Assembly: GCF_004212635.1 (NCBI RefSeq)
Contig: NZ_PSRT01000005.1
Location: 1 to 64,000, forward strand
Reading direction: 5' to 3'
Origin: Bradyrhizobium genosp. SA-3
Lineage (GTDB): Bacteria > Pseudomonadota > Alphaproteobacteria > Rhizobiales > Xanthobacteraceae
DNA: 64,000 nucleotides
Shown here: positions 26,701 through 35,726 of the stretch, one piece after another
Numbering within the stretch: position 1 is the first letter of the stretch
Layout: every line of letters begins with the position of its first letter
The notes under the pieces: model-generated
Databases searched by the model: none
Told to the model about the DNA's origin: nothing
The model's input: only the letters and a program-made list of their open reading frames with translations
Position numbers and translations under genes: made by a program

Positions 26701-26925
26701 CTACGCAGTGATGGGCGCGCTCGATCCTGCGGTATTCGGATTATCTCCGATTGGCGGGGGCGAGGAGCTGGCCGTGCATTGATCGACATGCTGACGAAGG
26801 GTGTCATTAGCCAAGTGCTCCCAGAACTCAGCCTCGGCGAGAAGCTTCCAGCTTCGATCAGGATAATGCGCAGAAGTCTGTCGGCACAACAACGCCATCG
26901 CGCGCAAGCGGCGTACGGTCTCCAT
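26701..26925 (-). CDS. Small helical hypothetical protein (PDRSWKLLAEAExWEHLA type)
   Basis: 74 residues with a very good SD (GGGAGGAG) before ATG 26925. The core RAMALLCRQTSAHYPDRSWK then LLAEAEFWEHLANDTLRQH resembles a widespread small-protein family that I recall from Bradyrhizobium genomes: an N-terminal LAxLCRQ helix, PDxSW, then a helix rich in Glu and Trp. Function unknown. It is preceded by an AT-rich block (TTATTTTCTGTTTTGC on the + strand). Confidence 0.65.
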   Translation of the reverse strand: METVRRLRAMALLCRQTSAHYPDRSWKLLAEAEFWEHLANDTLRQHVDQCTASSSPPPIGDNPNTAGSSAPITA

Positions 26926-27220
26926 CCACTCCTCCCATTAGTTTTCCCCACCTTATTTTCTGTTTTGCTTAGTAGCCATTATGATTATGCCAAATAATCA
27001 AGTTTAACTTCCAAGGCGGTAATTCGGAGGCCCGCAACTTGCGCTTTGCTTTCAAATCGCCTCTCGAGCGCGCAACGGCCGGACACAGTTGAAGCGACGC
27101 CTTAATAAAACGAGATAGGCAGATATCAGAAGGGACAAGTGCAACTCAGGTGGAGCGCATGATCGGCGGCAGCGCGTCGCCGGCGGTCGCGTGGCTCGAA
27201 AAGCCACTTGGAAGCCCTCG
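26926..27220. other. Stretch without a supported gene
   Basis: It begins with the AT-rich block ahead of the gene ending at 26701. Open frames on the - strand (27052-27413) have no family resemblance. Confidence 0.4.
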
Positions 27221-27420
27221 CTAGGATTGGACCCGCGTGCGGTAACTTGTCCCAGACCGGGGTCGTCGCATCCGCGACGCCGAGCCCGATCTCCGTCTTT
27301 CTCCGGAGCTTGGCGCTTCCGCCCTTCGTACTTTCTCTCGAAGCCTGACCAATTGAGCAAGTAGGCCAACGAGTGCGATGGACGTGTGACGCAGAACAGC
27401 CAAGCGGCGGCAAACCCCAC
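27221..27420 (-). pseudogene. Probable remnant of a small coiled-coil gene
   Basis: The - strand reads HTSIALVGLLAQLVRLREKV then RRAEAPSSGERRRS, alignable with the protein at 26480-26665. The open frame can be extended to an ATG at 27496 but has no ribosome site there, and no ATG lies near the natural start. Probably a decayed paralogue. Confidence 0.4.
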
Positions 27421-27555
27421 TACTCACTACAGTACCCCCCAAACACGTCCTTGCTGGATCAGCGACGGAAACCTTGAGCTTGTGACGTGCCAGCATGACG
27501 TCTAGCCGAGGGATCGCGGGATCGTCAGTTCGCTTTACGACAATACGCCGAAAAA

Positions 27556-27579
27556 TTTTTTGAACGTCTCTTCAAAAAA
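27556..27579. repeat. AT-rich perfect inverted repeat
   Basis: TTTTTTGAA and TTCAAAAAA separated by CGTCTC: a perfect 9-bp inverted repeat in a gene-free stretch (27497-27802). It could be a hairpin or a regulator site. No coding sequence adjoins it closely. Confidence 0.45.
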
Positions 27580-27802
27580 ACTCATCAATATAAGAACTTG
27601 ATGAATGCATGCGACATGACGCGTGTGAGGACGGAGCGCTCGATGGTCTAGAATCTCCTGAGGTCCGGCTCCCAGATAAGCCAGTGCATGCCGGCGGCAA
27701 CGCCGCTCCAACTGAATTCAGCAAGCATGGTGCGAGATGAGACCGTCCGCCCGAATTGGCGTGATGCCACTTAGTTTGGATCCGCGTCCGTGTCGAAACA
27801 CG

Positions 27803-28024
27803 CTACGCATCGGCACAACGGGCGGCAACGAACATTTCCACGGGCCGAACGACCGGCTCCTCGACCCATGCCTCGCGAGCGAACCAGTTGTGATTGGCAC
27901 GACAGTCCGGGCAATGGGTATTGCCATAAAACACAACGCTCCGCAGGAAAGTCTCACGGTCGGACTTGATACCAGTTGGAATCACACGACCAGTTTGCGG
28001 GCATTTGACCATGACCATACCCAT
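27803..28024 (-). CDS. Small zinc-ribbon-like protein
   Basis: 73 residues from ATG 28024, with GGGAGG six bases upstream. VKCPQTGRVIPTGI and YGNTHCPDCRANHNWFAREA give a C-P-x-T-G ... C-P-x-C-R-x-x-H arrangement, suggesting a zinc site. I recall this pattern from short alphaproteobacterial proteins of unknown role. It stands alone. Confidence 0.68.
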   Translation of the reverse strand: MGMVMVKCPQTGRVIPTGIKSDRETFLRSVVFYGNTHCPDCRANHNWFAREAWVEEPVVRPVEMFVAARCADA

Positions 28025-28723
28025 GTGAGCCTCCCTTGGAAATTTATTTGTTGTTGAAGCGAAGAGGACCGGCCGGCTGGAGTGCGTCGTCATCAGTGCG
28101 GGTTACTTGGGGGGCATCGCGCACCGAGGGTCGTTTGTTCGAGCAAAGGGCGGCGTGCTCGTGACGGCGCTTCTCCAACCGGCCGGATCGCTGCTTGAGC
28201 GATTCGCCGGGCTTTGGCTCGGCAGCGCGTGAGTATCGATTATGCGGTCGCACCCGAGAACCCGTTGGGCGCCATTGAAAACTGGCCCGGCTGAACGGAT
28301 GCGGAATTGTGTCTCGCGACGAAAACGACCACGTCGCCCGTGATGGACCAATCGCCTAACTCGATCACTGGCTTCGCTCCCACGCTCGTCTACGAGGCAA
28401 ATATTCGCTATCGGATTTTAATGTGCAAACTAAATTCGGCGCTGTCGGTCTGGTTTGCGACTCTTGTCCGGATTTATTTGTGTCGTCGTTCGTACGGGAA
28501 GCAAGGCAATTGAAGGCGTCAGGCTCAACAGCGCCGCCGCGCCCTTGTTCGACGGCTTCCGTTCCCTCTATCGCTACGATGCAATGTGCTTCTTTGTCTT
28601 TGAATGGTCGCGTCCGGTTCGAATGCGAAACAAATTTTTATTATATGGTAAAGATATAATTGCGTTGTTAATTGCTGCCGATGGCGTAAGCTAATTCTTC
28701 AAATTCTTCGGTCGGAGGAGACG
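28025..28723. other. Stretch without a supported gene
   Basis: About 700 bases. Open frames on both strands lack ribosome sites. The last ~100 bases before 28680 become AT-rich (AAATTTTTATTATATGGTAAA) and may contain the promoter of the next small gene. Confidence 0.4.
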
Positions 28724-28966
28724 ATGTGGGAATCAATTCATAAGCACAACTCCGCCTCGGCTGCGCAGCAATTGGCCCAAATGCGCGAGGAATTAGCGAG
28801 TATCGGCGAAAAGGAGCGCGTTCTAAGAGAGCGGAGTGCCGATCGAGAAGTTTACCGGTATTTGCTGGAAGCTCACCGGTTGATCGCGCGGACGAGCTTT
28901 CTCGAGCAACAAGTGTTGAATATTTCTCCACCTGCGGCGGGCGAGGGCAGTCAGCTGGCGGCGTGA
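28724..28966 (+). CDS. Small helical hypothetical protein
   Basis: 80 residues with GGAGGAG just before the ATG. It is almost wholly helical: SAAQQLAQMREELASIGEKE then LRERSADREVYRYLLEAHRL. A coiled-coil is likely. No family is recognised. It precedes the PqqD-HprK gene by 224 bases on the same strand and might be its partner, but nothing proves this. Confidence 0.5.
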   Translation: MWESIHKHNSASAAQQLAQMREELASIGEKERVLRERSADREVYRYLLEAHRLIARTSFLEQQVLNISPPAAGEGSQLAA

Positions 28967-29190
28967 CTGGGGTCACATTGTCATTTTGAAGCGAAGCGCA
29001 GCCGGGGAGGTGCACCCGCGCCGGATGAGGACTTGCAGCGCGTAGTGGTCTGAATTTTCTGGGCAACAGCAGTTCGTTTGATCGCGATGAATAATGCATC
29101 TCAGGAAGTTGCCGCCGCCGCGTCGAGACCGCGGCGAGACAGATATTGTTCATATTGGCTGGAGCCGTGCTGGAAAAATCATCGGTAGAG

Positions 29191-30282
29191 ATGGCGTTGA
29201 GACCGGCCGCGGGTGCAGTCTTCGCGCTGCTGGACGGTCGATCAGTGCTTTTCAGCGAGACAAGTCAAAAGATCTATGAGCTGGACCAGGTGGGGGCATT
29301 CATTTGGTGCAAGTTGGCACAAGGCGCTTCTTTGGAAGACGTCCATCGGGAACTCGGCCAGCTAGGCTTTGATGAGCACGCAGCGCGCCAGTTCACGCGG
29401 CAGGTCATGAACATCTGGATCGATCGAGGGTTGCTCGACATCGACTGGCGAATGCCGGCCAATTGTGCCTTCTCAGCGGATCTGGGGCGGCGCAGGATCA
29501 GTGTCCGGGCCGCAAATTGGGACCTCCTGCAACAGTTGATTTCGCTATTTTGCGCTCTGGACGACAGCTCCGGCGAAGACGATATCGTGATCGAGGCAAT
29601 GGTGCTGGACGATCAGGTGTTCTTCCGTGGGAATGATGCTAGGGTCCACAGGTGTGAAGCCGGTGCCGTGGCACCGGCAATCAAAGCTCACATCACCGAG
29701 CGACTTATCCGAAGCGATCGTTGGGTTTTCGCGCTCCACGCCGCTTCTCTTGCGAAGTGCGGTACGGGCCTGCTGCTATGCGGCCAACCGGGAGCCGGAA
29801 AATCGACTCTCACAGTGCGGCTGGTGAACGCTGGATTTCAGTATGCCGGTGATGATGTTGCGCTGATCGGGGCTGACGGAACGATCTGCGGAATCCCATT
29901 TGCCCTCACCCTCAAGGAGGGGTCGTGGGAGGTCCTGTCGCGACTATATGGCGATTGGAACGACGTGACGCATTGCCGGCCCGATGGCGCTCAGGTGCGG
30001 TATTTGCCAATTCCGGACGCGCACAACGGATGCCTTTCCGCCAGCTGGATCGTCTTTCTGAACCGGGTTGCAAGCGGTCCCGTCGAGCTGACCCCGCTGG
30101 ATCAGCTTGGTTCGATGAAGCGGCTCATTGAGGGGGCATTTGCCGCGGACGGGAGACTTTCGCAGGCCGGCTTTTTCGCTTTGAAGCGTATTGTTGCGGG
30201 CGCGCGATCGTTCCAACTTACCTATTCCGAGTCGGCTGAGGCTCGGGGGCTGCTGATGGACCTGTGCAATGGCAAGGCATAA
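29191..30282 (+). CDS. PqqD-like domain fused to HprK-related kinase
   Basis: 363 residues from ATG 29191 (a TTG at 29146 would add 15). Residues about 1-85 are PqqD-like: LRPAAGAVFALLDGRSVLFS then KIYELDQVGAFIWCKLAQGA and a winged-helix-like segment. The rest is HPr-kinase-like, with Walker A GQPGAGKST at about residues 198-206 and YAGDDVALIG after it. PqqD-like proteins bind leader peptides for RiPP enzymes; HprK-like kinases phosphorylate protein or peptide Ser. I recall the pair occurring in polysaccharide loci with asparagine-synthase genes, and one lies at 56092. No precursor peptide or radical SAM gene is visible. Confidence 0.8.
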   Translation: MALRPAAGAVFALLDGRSVLFSETSQKIYELDQVGAFIWCKLAQGASLEDVHRELGQLGFDEHAARQFTRQVMNIWIDRGLLDIDWRMPANCAFSADLGRRRISVRAANWDLLQQLISLFCALDDSSGEDDIVIEAMVLDDQVFFRGNDARVHRCEAGAVAPAIKAHITERLIRSDRWVFALHAASLAKCGTGLLLCGQPGAGKSTLTVRLVNAGFQYAGDDVALIGADGTICGIPFALTLKEGSWEVLSRLYGDWNDVTHCRPDGAQVRYLPIPDAHNGCLSASWIVFLNRVASGPVELTPLDQLGSMKRLIEGAFAADGRLSQAGFFALKRIVAGARSFQLTYSESAEARGLLMDLCNGKA

Positions 30283-30408
30283 GCGGCGCTGACGAGCGTT
30301 GGCAATTGCTTCGCGGTCCGGACCCCCGTCCAGGTCGGCAGATCGCTTTCCATATCCGCAGGGCCAAACATCTCAGACAACCGAAGACATCTCTGCAGCT
30401 GCGCAGAG

Positions 30409-30798
30409 CTAGGAGTGTCCTCGACCACCAGCATTCCGATCGGACGATTCGCCGTTCTCGCGAATTCTGAACTCTTCGAGCGTGTGCCCTGATTGGAGCG
30501 CCGCAACCAGCCAGCGAGGCTGTTTACCGCGTCCCGACCAAGTCTCCGTCGGCTGGAGTGGATTGAAGTATTTCGGCACCACCTTCGGGTATTTGCGGCG
30601 CGGCGGCTGGCCCGTTCCCGTCTCGGCGGCGCCGCTTTCAGCTGCGGCGAACTGCTCAGGCTGGTTGAGCTGCGCAAGGCGTTTTTCGAGTTCCCGCTTC
30701 TCGGCCGTGATCTTTTCGGCAAGTATCTTTGTTAGCTCCTCGTGGAGGAGCCAAAGTTCTTCAAAGTCCATGGCTTCGAGATCTTGCCGATGCAGCAT
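30409..30798 (-). CDS. H-NS family nucleoid-associated regulator 1
   Basis: 129 residues from ATG 30798; a GTG at 30807 is the alternative. The N-terminal coiled-coil oligomerisation domain is DFEELWLLHEELTKILAEKI, then EKRELEKRLAQL. After a Gln/Ala/Gly linker comes the DNA-binding part RRKYPKVVPKYFNP and TETWSGRGKQPRWLVAAL. It silences AT-rich DNA. It is convergent with the PqqD-HprK gene, and the EPS locus begins just beyond. Confidence 0.9.
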   Translation of the reverse strand: MLHRQDLEAMDFEELWLLHEELTKILAEKITAEKRELEKRLAQLNQPEQFAAAESGAAETGTGQPPRRKYPKVVPKYFNPLQPTETWSGRGKQPRWLVAALQSGHTLEEFRIRENGESSDRNAGGRGHS

Positions 30799-30879
30799 TC
30801 TCGTCACCGTTTACCTGACCCCTGATCCATCATCCTCACCTTGCGAGTATCGTTATTCGAGCGGCGAATGAAACGATGG

Positions 30880-30960
30880 ACCAAGGTCAGCGCTTCAATT
30901 GACGCAGCAATAAATAAATAGTATATTATTTAATAATTATTGCGAGGATTATTTTATTAA
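30880..30960. promoter_or_regulatory. AT-rich island upstream of H-NS gene 1 and the 31008 gene
   Basis: AATAAATAAATAGTATATTA followed by TTTAATAATTATTGC and TTATTTTATTAATT: nearly pure A/T, between two divergently oriented small genes. Likely contains their promoters and an H-NS binding tract. Confidence 0.5.
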
Positions 30961-31007
30961 TTGGCTCGACGAGTGAGCAAAAAGTGGCGGTAGGGCACAA
31001 GAGCAAA

Positions 31008-31280
31008 ATGAATATTGTCGATTACCCTCTCAGACGCCTCGAGAGTTCGATCAGCCGGTTTATCGCTCCCTCGGCTGCATTGACGGACGTCCGGGCTTTG
31101 AAGGAGCAAATTGAACTTCGACGGCGCGCGCTTAGCGACATCGAGGCCATTCGCTTCCAGCTGCAGCTGACGGAAGGGCGCATCATAAGAAGTTTTCCCA
31201 GAAGGGGGAAAAGCCGCCTCGCCCGCCGCGCACATTCGCTGAGATTGCGGCGTGGCAGATTACCCTTGCGGCCCGTCTAA
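31008..31280 (+). CDS. Small basic helical protein
   Basis: 90 residues from ATG 31008 (GTG 30984 also possible). It has a long helix, LKEQIELRRRALSDIEAIRF then QLQLTEGRIIR, and a strongly Arg-rich C-terminus (RRGKSRLARRA, LRLRRGRL) that could bind DNA or RNA. No family is recognised. It is preceded by an AT-rich island and sits between the two H-NS genes. Confidence 0.45.
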   Translation: MNIVDYPLRRLESSISRFIAPSAALTDVRALKEQIELRRRALSDIEAIRFQLQLTEGRIIRSFPRRGKSRLARRAHSLRLRRGRLPLRPV

Positions 31281-31528
31281 TTCATTCCTTCATTCTTAGA
31301 ATCGTCCCTTGCCTGCGGACGCGGCTCCACGTATGGCGACGCTATGTCCCTTCCCCGCGATTAAATTGTGCGGATAGTTTATTTTTCCGTCTTGATTAGC
31401 GCCGGTTACTTAGTTAAGTGGGGCACGCATTTCGGTTCGGTTCCATACATTTTTTTTGGAAAACTGACACTCGGACTTGATTAATCAACCGGGGCGGTAT
31501 CAAATGGGCGCAACTACAGGATGCTCGC

Positions 31529-31900
31529 ATGACGACTAAGAAGCTTGAACTAGAAGCAATGTCCCTCGACGATCTTTGGTCGCTTCATGAGGAAATTAGC
31601 GGGATTTTATCAGCCCGGATTAAGGCTGAAAAGCAGGAACTAGAGAAGCGGCTGGCGGTGCTCGGGGGCGGTATGGGCACTTTTGCCAATTCCTCGGCGG
31701 GACCCGAAATTTCGTCGACCGGAAAGCCCAGACGCAAATATCCGCGAGTGCTCCCGAAATACCGCAATCCTCAGACGTCCGAAACCTGGTCGGGTCGGGG
31801 GAAGCGGCCACGATGGCTGGTTGCAGCTATTAAGTCGGGCCGCAAAATCGAGGAGTTCCGCTTGGGCGAAACAAATTCGAGGGTCCGACAGCGGGCGTGA
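31529..31900 (+). CDS. H-NS family nucleoid-associated regulator 2
   Basis: 123 residues, ATG 31529 after AGGATG. N-terminus ELEAMSLDDLWSLHEEISGI then KAEKQELEKRLAVL, linker with a Gly/Ser stretch, C-terminus RRKYPRVLPKYRNP and SETWSGRGKRPRWLVAAI. It is clearly a paralogue of the protein at 30409-30798, about 600 bases away on the other strand. It faces the sugar transferase gene and could regulate the EPS locus. Confidence 0.9.
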   Translation: MTTKKLELEAMSLDDLWSLHEEISGILSARIKAEKQELEKRLAVLGGGMGTFANSSAGPEISSTGKPRRKYPRVLPKYRNPQTSETWSGRGKRPRWLVAAIKSGRKIEEFRLGETNSRVRQRA

Positions 31901-31974
31901 TTTGATCCGATCGCAGCATCCAGTCTCGCGCGGCTGAAAAGTGATTGCCGGCGGGCCGCCATAAGTGATGCAAC

Positions 31975-33441
31975 TCAACAGGCATTGCGGCCCCGCAATA
32001 CCTCAAGAGGAGTCCGAAGCAGGATCTCAAGATCAAGCCGAAGACTCCAATTGTCGACGTACCAAAGATCGTACTCCACACGTCTCTCAACCATGGTCGC
32101 TGTAGGCGTTGGTCCACGGCAGCCATGGATTTGAGCCCATCCGGTCAATCCGGGTCTCACTCGGCGCCGGAAGGCATACTTCCGGACGAGCTTGTCGAAC
32201 TGTCCGTCGTGGGCCACGGCATGGGGGCGTGGGCCTACCAGTGACATGCTGCCGTCGAGAACATTCAACAGCTGCGGCAGCTCGTCGAAGCTCGTTCGCC
32301 GCAGCCATCTGCCGACCCTGGTGATGCGCGGGTCAAGAGGCGTTGCCTGAACGACGACGGGTCCATTCTCAAGCACATGCATCGTCCGAAACTTTCGGAT
32401 AGAAAATATTCGGCCATTGAAGCCGCATCTTTGTTGCTTGAAGAGGATCGGACCGGGAGAATCTAGTCTGATCGCGACCGCAGCTATCGCGAGCAATGGT
32501 GCAAAGACTGTCAACGCGAGTCCCGCACCGATAATATCAACTATTCGCTTGCTTGCGCGCTCGATTGCGGTGAGGGGGCCGGGCTGGATCTCTACGCAAG
32601 CGGCACTTCCCAAGCTCCTCGTCGGATGTCGAAGCAGTTCGGATGCAGCACCAACCGGGACGAACACGATAGGGAAAGGCAGCACCCTCAGGTCGGAGAT
32701 AAAAGCACGAAGGTCGGCCCATCGTTCGGGATTGGCCTCCAGCACGATTTTATCGACCTCGGAATTACGAATATGTTCGATCACGCGGGAGCTGAGCCGT
32801 TTTCTGGAACCAGGGTCCGAGCCCATCGCGGGCAAACCAAAGCGGCCCTTAACGCGATAGCCGAGGAGCGCGAGCGTCTCCGACAGGCCGGCATGAGCCG
32901 AGGGCGGCTGATCGGTGATCAGGACGAGATTCGTCCGAGCGAACCTCCTGCCACTGAAGCATTTTATCAGCAGTATCCTGGCAACGCACCGTTGCGCAAT
33001 CAAAGATGCCAGTCCAAGTGCCGCAAACAGGAGGCCGGCACCTCGGAAGAACTGGGGATTGTCATCGAGCATCTCCACAGCGGCGGCCAGGACGTGCAAC
33101 AAGATCCACGTGAGGCAAATGGCGCGAACTTGGCTTCGGAGTACGAGGAGCTCGGTTGGCCGATACAGTCCCCTGCCTTTCAGAATGTAGACAAAAGATA
33201 CTGATGCTGCTGCCGCGTAGGCGCATGCCTGGGCTAGGCCGGCTGGTGCCGGGCTGCCGGGCGAAAGAAGCACGGAAAGGAAGCCGGCGAATAAAATGGT
33301 CGCGATATCGGCGCAGATCGCTACAAATTCGACAGAGTCGTACCGGACGGGCCATTTGCCTTCATCAGCAATGGACGATTGTGAGCTGACGAGAGTTAGA
33401 TCGCTCTCATGGTCGCCGATATGCCGGTTGATAAAATTCAT
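31975..33441 (-). CDS. Undecaprenyl-phosphate sugar phosphotransferase (EPS initiation)
   Basis: 488 residues. N-terminal half: several TM segments and a CoA-binding-like fold (to about residue 280). C-terminal bacterial sugar transferase domain: [62 protein letters not shown] then GPRP, and [10 protein letters not shown]. It transfers a sugar phosphate to undecaprenyl phosphate, the first step of repeat-unit assembly. AT-rich DNA precedes it. Confidence 0.92.
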   Translation of the reverse strand: MNFINRHIGDHESDLTLVSSQSSIADEGKWPVRYDSVEFVAICADIATILFAGFLSVLLSPGSPAPAGLAQACAYAAAASVSFVYILKGRGLYRPTELLVLRSQVRAICLTWILLHVLAAAVEMLDDNPQFFRGAGLLFAALGLASLIAQRCVARILLIKCFSGRRFARTNLVLITDQPPSAHAGLSETLALLGYRVKGRFGLPAMGSDPGSRKRLSSRVIEHIRNSEVDKIVLEANPERWADLRAFISDLRVLPFPIVFVPVGAASELLRHPTRSLGSAACVEIQPGPLTAIERASKRIVDIIGAGLALTVFAPLLAIAAVAIRLDSPGPILFKQQRCGFNGRIFSIRKFRTMHVLENGPVVVQATPLDPRITRVGRWLRRTSFDELPQLLNVLDGSMSLVGPRPHAVAHDGQFDKLVRKYAFRRRVRPGLTGWAQIHGCRGPTPTATMVERRVEYDLWYVDNWSLRLDLEILLRTPLEVLRGRNAC

Positions 33442-33614
33442 GGCTAATCAACAAGGAACGCAGGCGGTTAATAATTAATATACTATAAATTTAAATATAT
33501 TAATCAACCTGAATTCGTCGCAGATTCGATAAATTTAATTGGAGCCCGTCAAACGCGTCGCGATATCAATCAGGGACTGATCTGGGTGCGATCGGGCATA
33601 CTGCTGAAAAACGG
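33442..33614. promoter_or_regulatory. AT-rich gap ahead of the sugar transferase gene
   Basis: Contains GTTAATAATTAATATACTAT and AAATTTAAATATATTAATCA around 33468-33510. Probable promoter of the - strand sugar transferase gene and a likely H-NS target. Confidence 0.5.
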
Positions 33615-35627
33615 TTATGGGCCTCGCGAGCGCAACTTCTGAACGTAACCTGGGTCGAGCTCCGAAATCGAGCTCTCGGCAAACGCCCTGCCGTCCGCTG
33701 ATGCCGACTGGTATGCGGTGGCGATGGCTGGCCGGAGTGCGGTCCGGCCGGTAATGGCAACTTTAAGGTCGCGTCGGATAAGATCCCGAAGCTCGGGCTC
33801 CTTGATCGCAGCATCAGTGCCGAGAGCGACGGATAGCCGTAGTGGAATAAGATCCAGCGCGTTTGGTGCAGTATAGTAGGACATCTTAAGTAAGCTTGTC
33901 GTATCATAAGTCGCCGCGTGCTGCTTTGAAAGCGCCGCAAGCATGAGCCAAACGTCGCCTCGAAGGGGTGAGTATTCCAGCACTGAAGAAAAAGCATTCA
34001 AGTCCGCGGACCGCCCGGTGTTCTGCGGGTCCGTAGCCTTGTCAGACTTAAGGCGCACAGTTGCAGTGAAGCCTGAGGTCGCCGCGGCATTCTCGCGCGT
34101 GGATTGGAGCGCTGCGGCCCAGGCTTCGTTCGAACCGGCAACCGCTGCAGCTGAGAGGCGATCTCCAAAAGGCCAGCTTTGCGAGACCATCCAAGCCGCT
34201 TGCGCACCTAACAGCAATCCGATCACTGTCAGAGCAATGCGCGTCACAGGCCATGGGGAAGCGAAGGTGATTGAAGGAATTCGTCGCGCTGCCGTGGTTC
34301 GGTCGCTGGCTTCCTGCGTAAGCTGCCGCAACTCGATGGACTCCACGTCGCGGGCTGTATCGGACAGGCTCTGAGCAAAAGCCAGGCCGTAGACTGCCGC
34401 CACCAATAGTGATGCCCATAAATCGAAAAGGCTATTTTCGGCAAAGGCCAGTATTGTCAACGATACGGAAGCGCCTGCGCCGACCGCCGGGTATAAGTAA
34501 GCATGATTGCGAGACAGGGCGCGCCCGAACAAGATGCAGGCGCTGATGACGGCGGCTATCAACAGGCCGCAGAGGAACGTACGTCCCATCTCGACCGCGA
34601 CCGCGGCGGCAGCGGTCGGCCGTTCGCGCATTGCGAGCATGCCAACGTCCCCATAAATCGGCAGAAGCGCAACAAACGTACCCGCACCGGTTCCAATCGG
34701 GTGAGTGTCCTGTAGCATCCGCTCAGTCGCTGCCCGAGTTTGCGTCGACAAGGCAATCGTCAGGTCAGCATTCCGATTAACCGGAACGAAGGTGAAGCCG
34801 GCGACGAACAACATGGCGGCAGTCGCGAGAACACCAGCTCTGCCCCACAGGCCAAAGAACCATTTGCGAATAGCGACCACCGTGAGGATGGTTGTCGCTC
34901 CGAGCAGAGCGGCAATCAGCGCGGTCGAACCGCTACAAAGCGCGATCGCTGCAACGGAGACGATCAATGATAGAATTGCGCAGCTAAGAATGGCGAGCGG
35001 TCCTGTCGGCGAGCGAGGGGACCGTCTAGGTCGCCGCAGCCGGTCGACCGCACGGATAGCCATTGCAGTGGAGAGAAGGACACCAAGTGCCGCCACGGTC
35101 GAGCCGGTCCAAACTTGTTCGGCGGGCCAGGAGCCACTCAGGTTGTTGTTTCTCCATACCGAAAATATGGAGCTGACGGCGGTGATCGATACAAGGATAT
35201 AGAGGACCTGCGCCGCCCGATGTTTGTCCAGAGTAACGAGTGCGGTGACGAGGGCCGCAGCGATGACAAGGTTGTAATGTGAAAGCGCCAGTATCGTCTC
35301 GCGTACATCAACCGAGAACCTCTCTGCGAGAGGTTGGTCCAGGGCTGCCGACGCTGTCGCCCAGATCTGATTTCCGAGGCCGTGGAGCGGGATCGGAATC
35401 AACTGCAAGACGATCCAAAGCACGGGTGCGGCGAGAGCCAGAATGAACAGGGGCCGCAGAAGCTTCGCGAAGCAGGCGAGGGTCGACGAGGTGGAGAAGA
35501 GGCCGACGGTCAGTATAGCGGCCGCAAGAATGCCCGATAGCACACCTGAAGCCCTTAGGTTCTCGGCCACAGCAAAAGCTGCAGAAATGGCCGCAGGCAC
35601 AGCGAGCATTGTAGACTGGACAACCAT
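33615..35627 (-). CDS. O-antigen ligase/polymerase-like membrane protein
   Basis: 670 residues. About ten TM segments (for example LFILALAAPVLWIVLQLIPI) with a large periplasmic loop containing TAALGVLLSTAMAIRA-like and THPIGTGAGTF segments, the latter reminiscent of the conserved GxG of Wzy/ligase proteins. The C-terminal ~190 residues are soluble and helical (TPR-like). Probably polymerises or ligates the repeat unit. It is in a - strand run between the Wzc-like gene and the sugar transferase, so the three may form one operon with a spacing of 99-173 bases. Confidence 0.75.
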   Translation of the reverse strand: MVVQSTMLAVPAAISAAFAVAENLRASGVLSGILAAAILTVGLFSTSSTLACFAKLLRPLFILALAAPVLWIVLQLIPIPLHGLGNQIWATASAALDQPLAERFSVDVRETILALSHYNLVIAAALVTALVTLDKHRAAQVLYILVSITAVSSIFSVWRNNNLSGSWPAEQVWTGSTVAALGVLLSTAMAIRAVDRLRRPRRSPRSPTGPLAILSCAILSLIVSVAAIALCSGSTALIAALLGATTILTVVAIRKWFFGLWGRAGVLATAAMLFVAGFTFVPVNRNADLTIALSTQTRAATERMLQDTHPIGTGAGTFVALLPIYGDVGMLAMRERPTAAAAVAVEMGRTFLCGLLIAAVISACILFGRALSRNHAYLYPAVGAGASVSLTILAFAENSLFDLWASLLVAAVYGLAFAQSLSDTARDVESIELRQLTQEASDRTTAARRIPSITFASPWPVTRIALTVIGLLLGAQAAWMVSQSWPFGDRLSAAAVAGSNEAWAAALQSTRENAAATSGFTATVRLKSDKATDPQNTGRSADLNAFSSVLEYSPLRGDVWLMLAALSKQHAATYDTTSLLKMSYYTAPNALDLIPLRLSVALGTDAAIKEPELRDLIRRDLKVAITGRTALRPAIATAYQSASADGRAFAESSISELDPGYVQKLRSRGP

Positions 35628-35726
35628 TTTACACCATCTCTGACTCTGACCCGCTTAAATCGGAGAGCATATTGCAGAAGGCGCTGGCTCCATCGTTAGG
35701 TCCGACGTATGTCAGAGAAAATCGTC

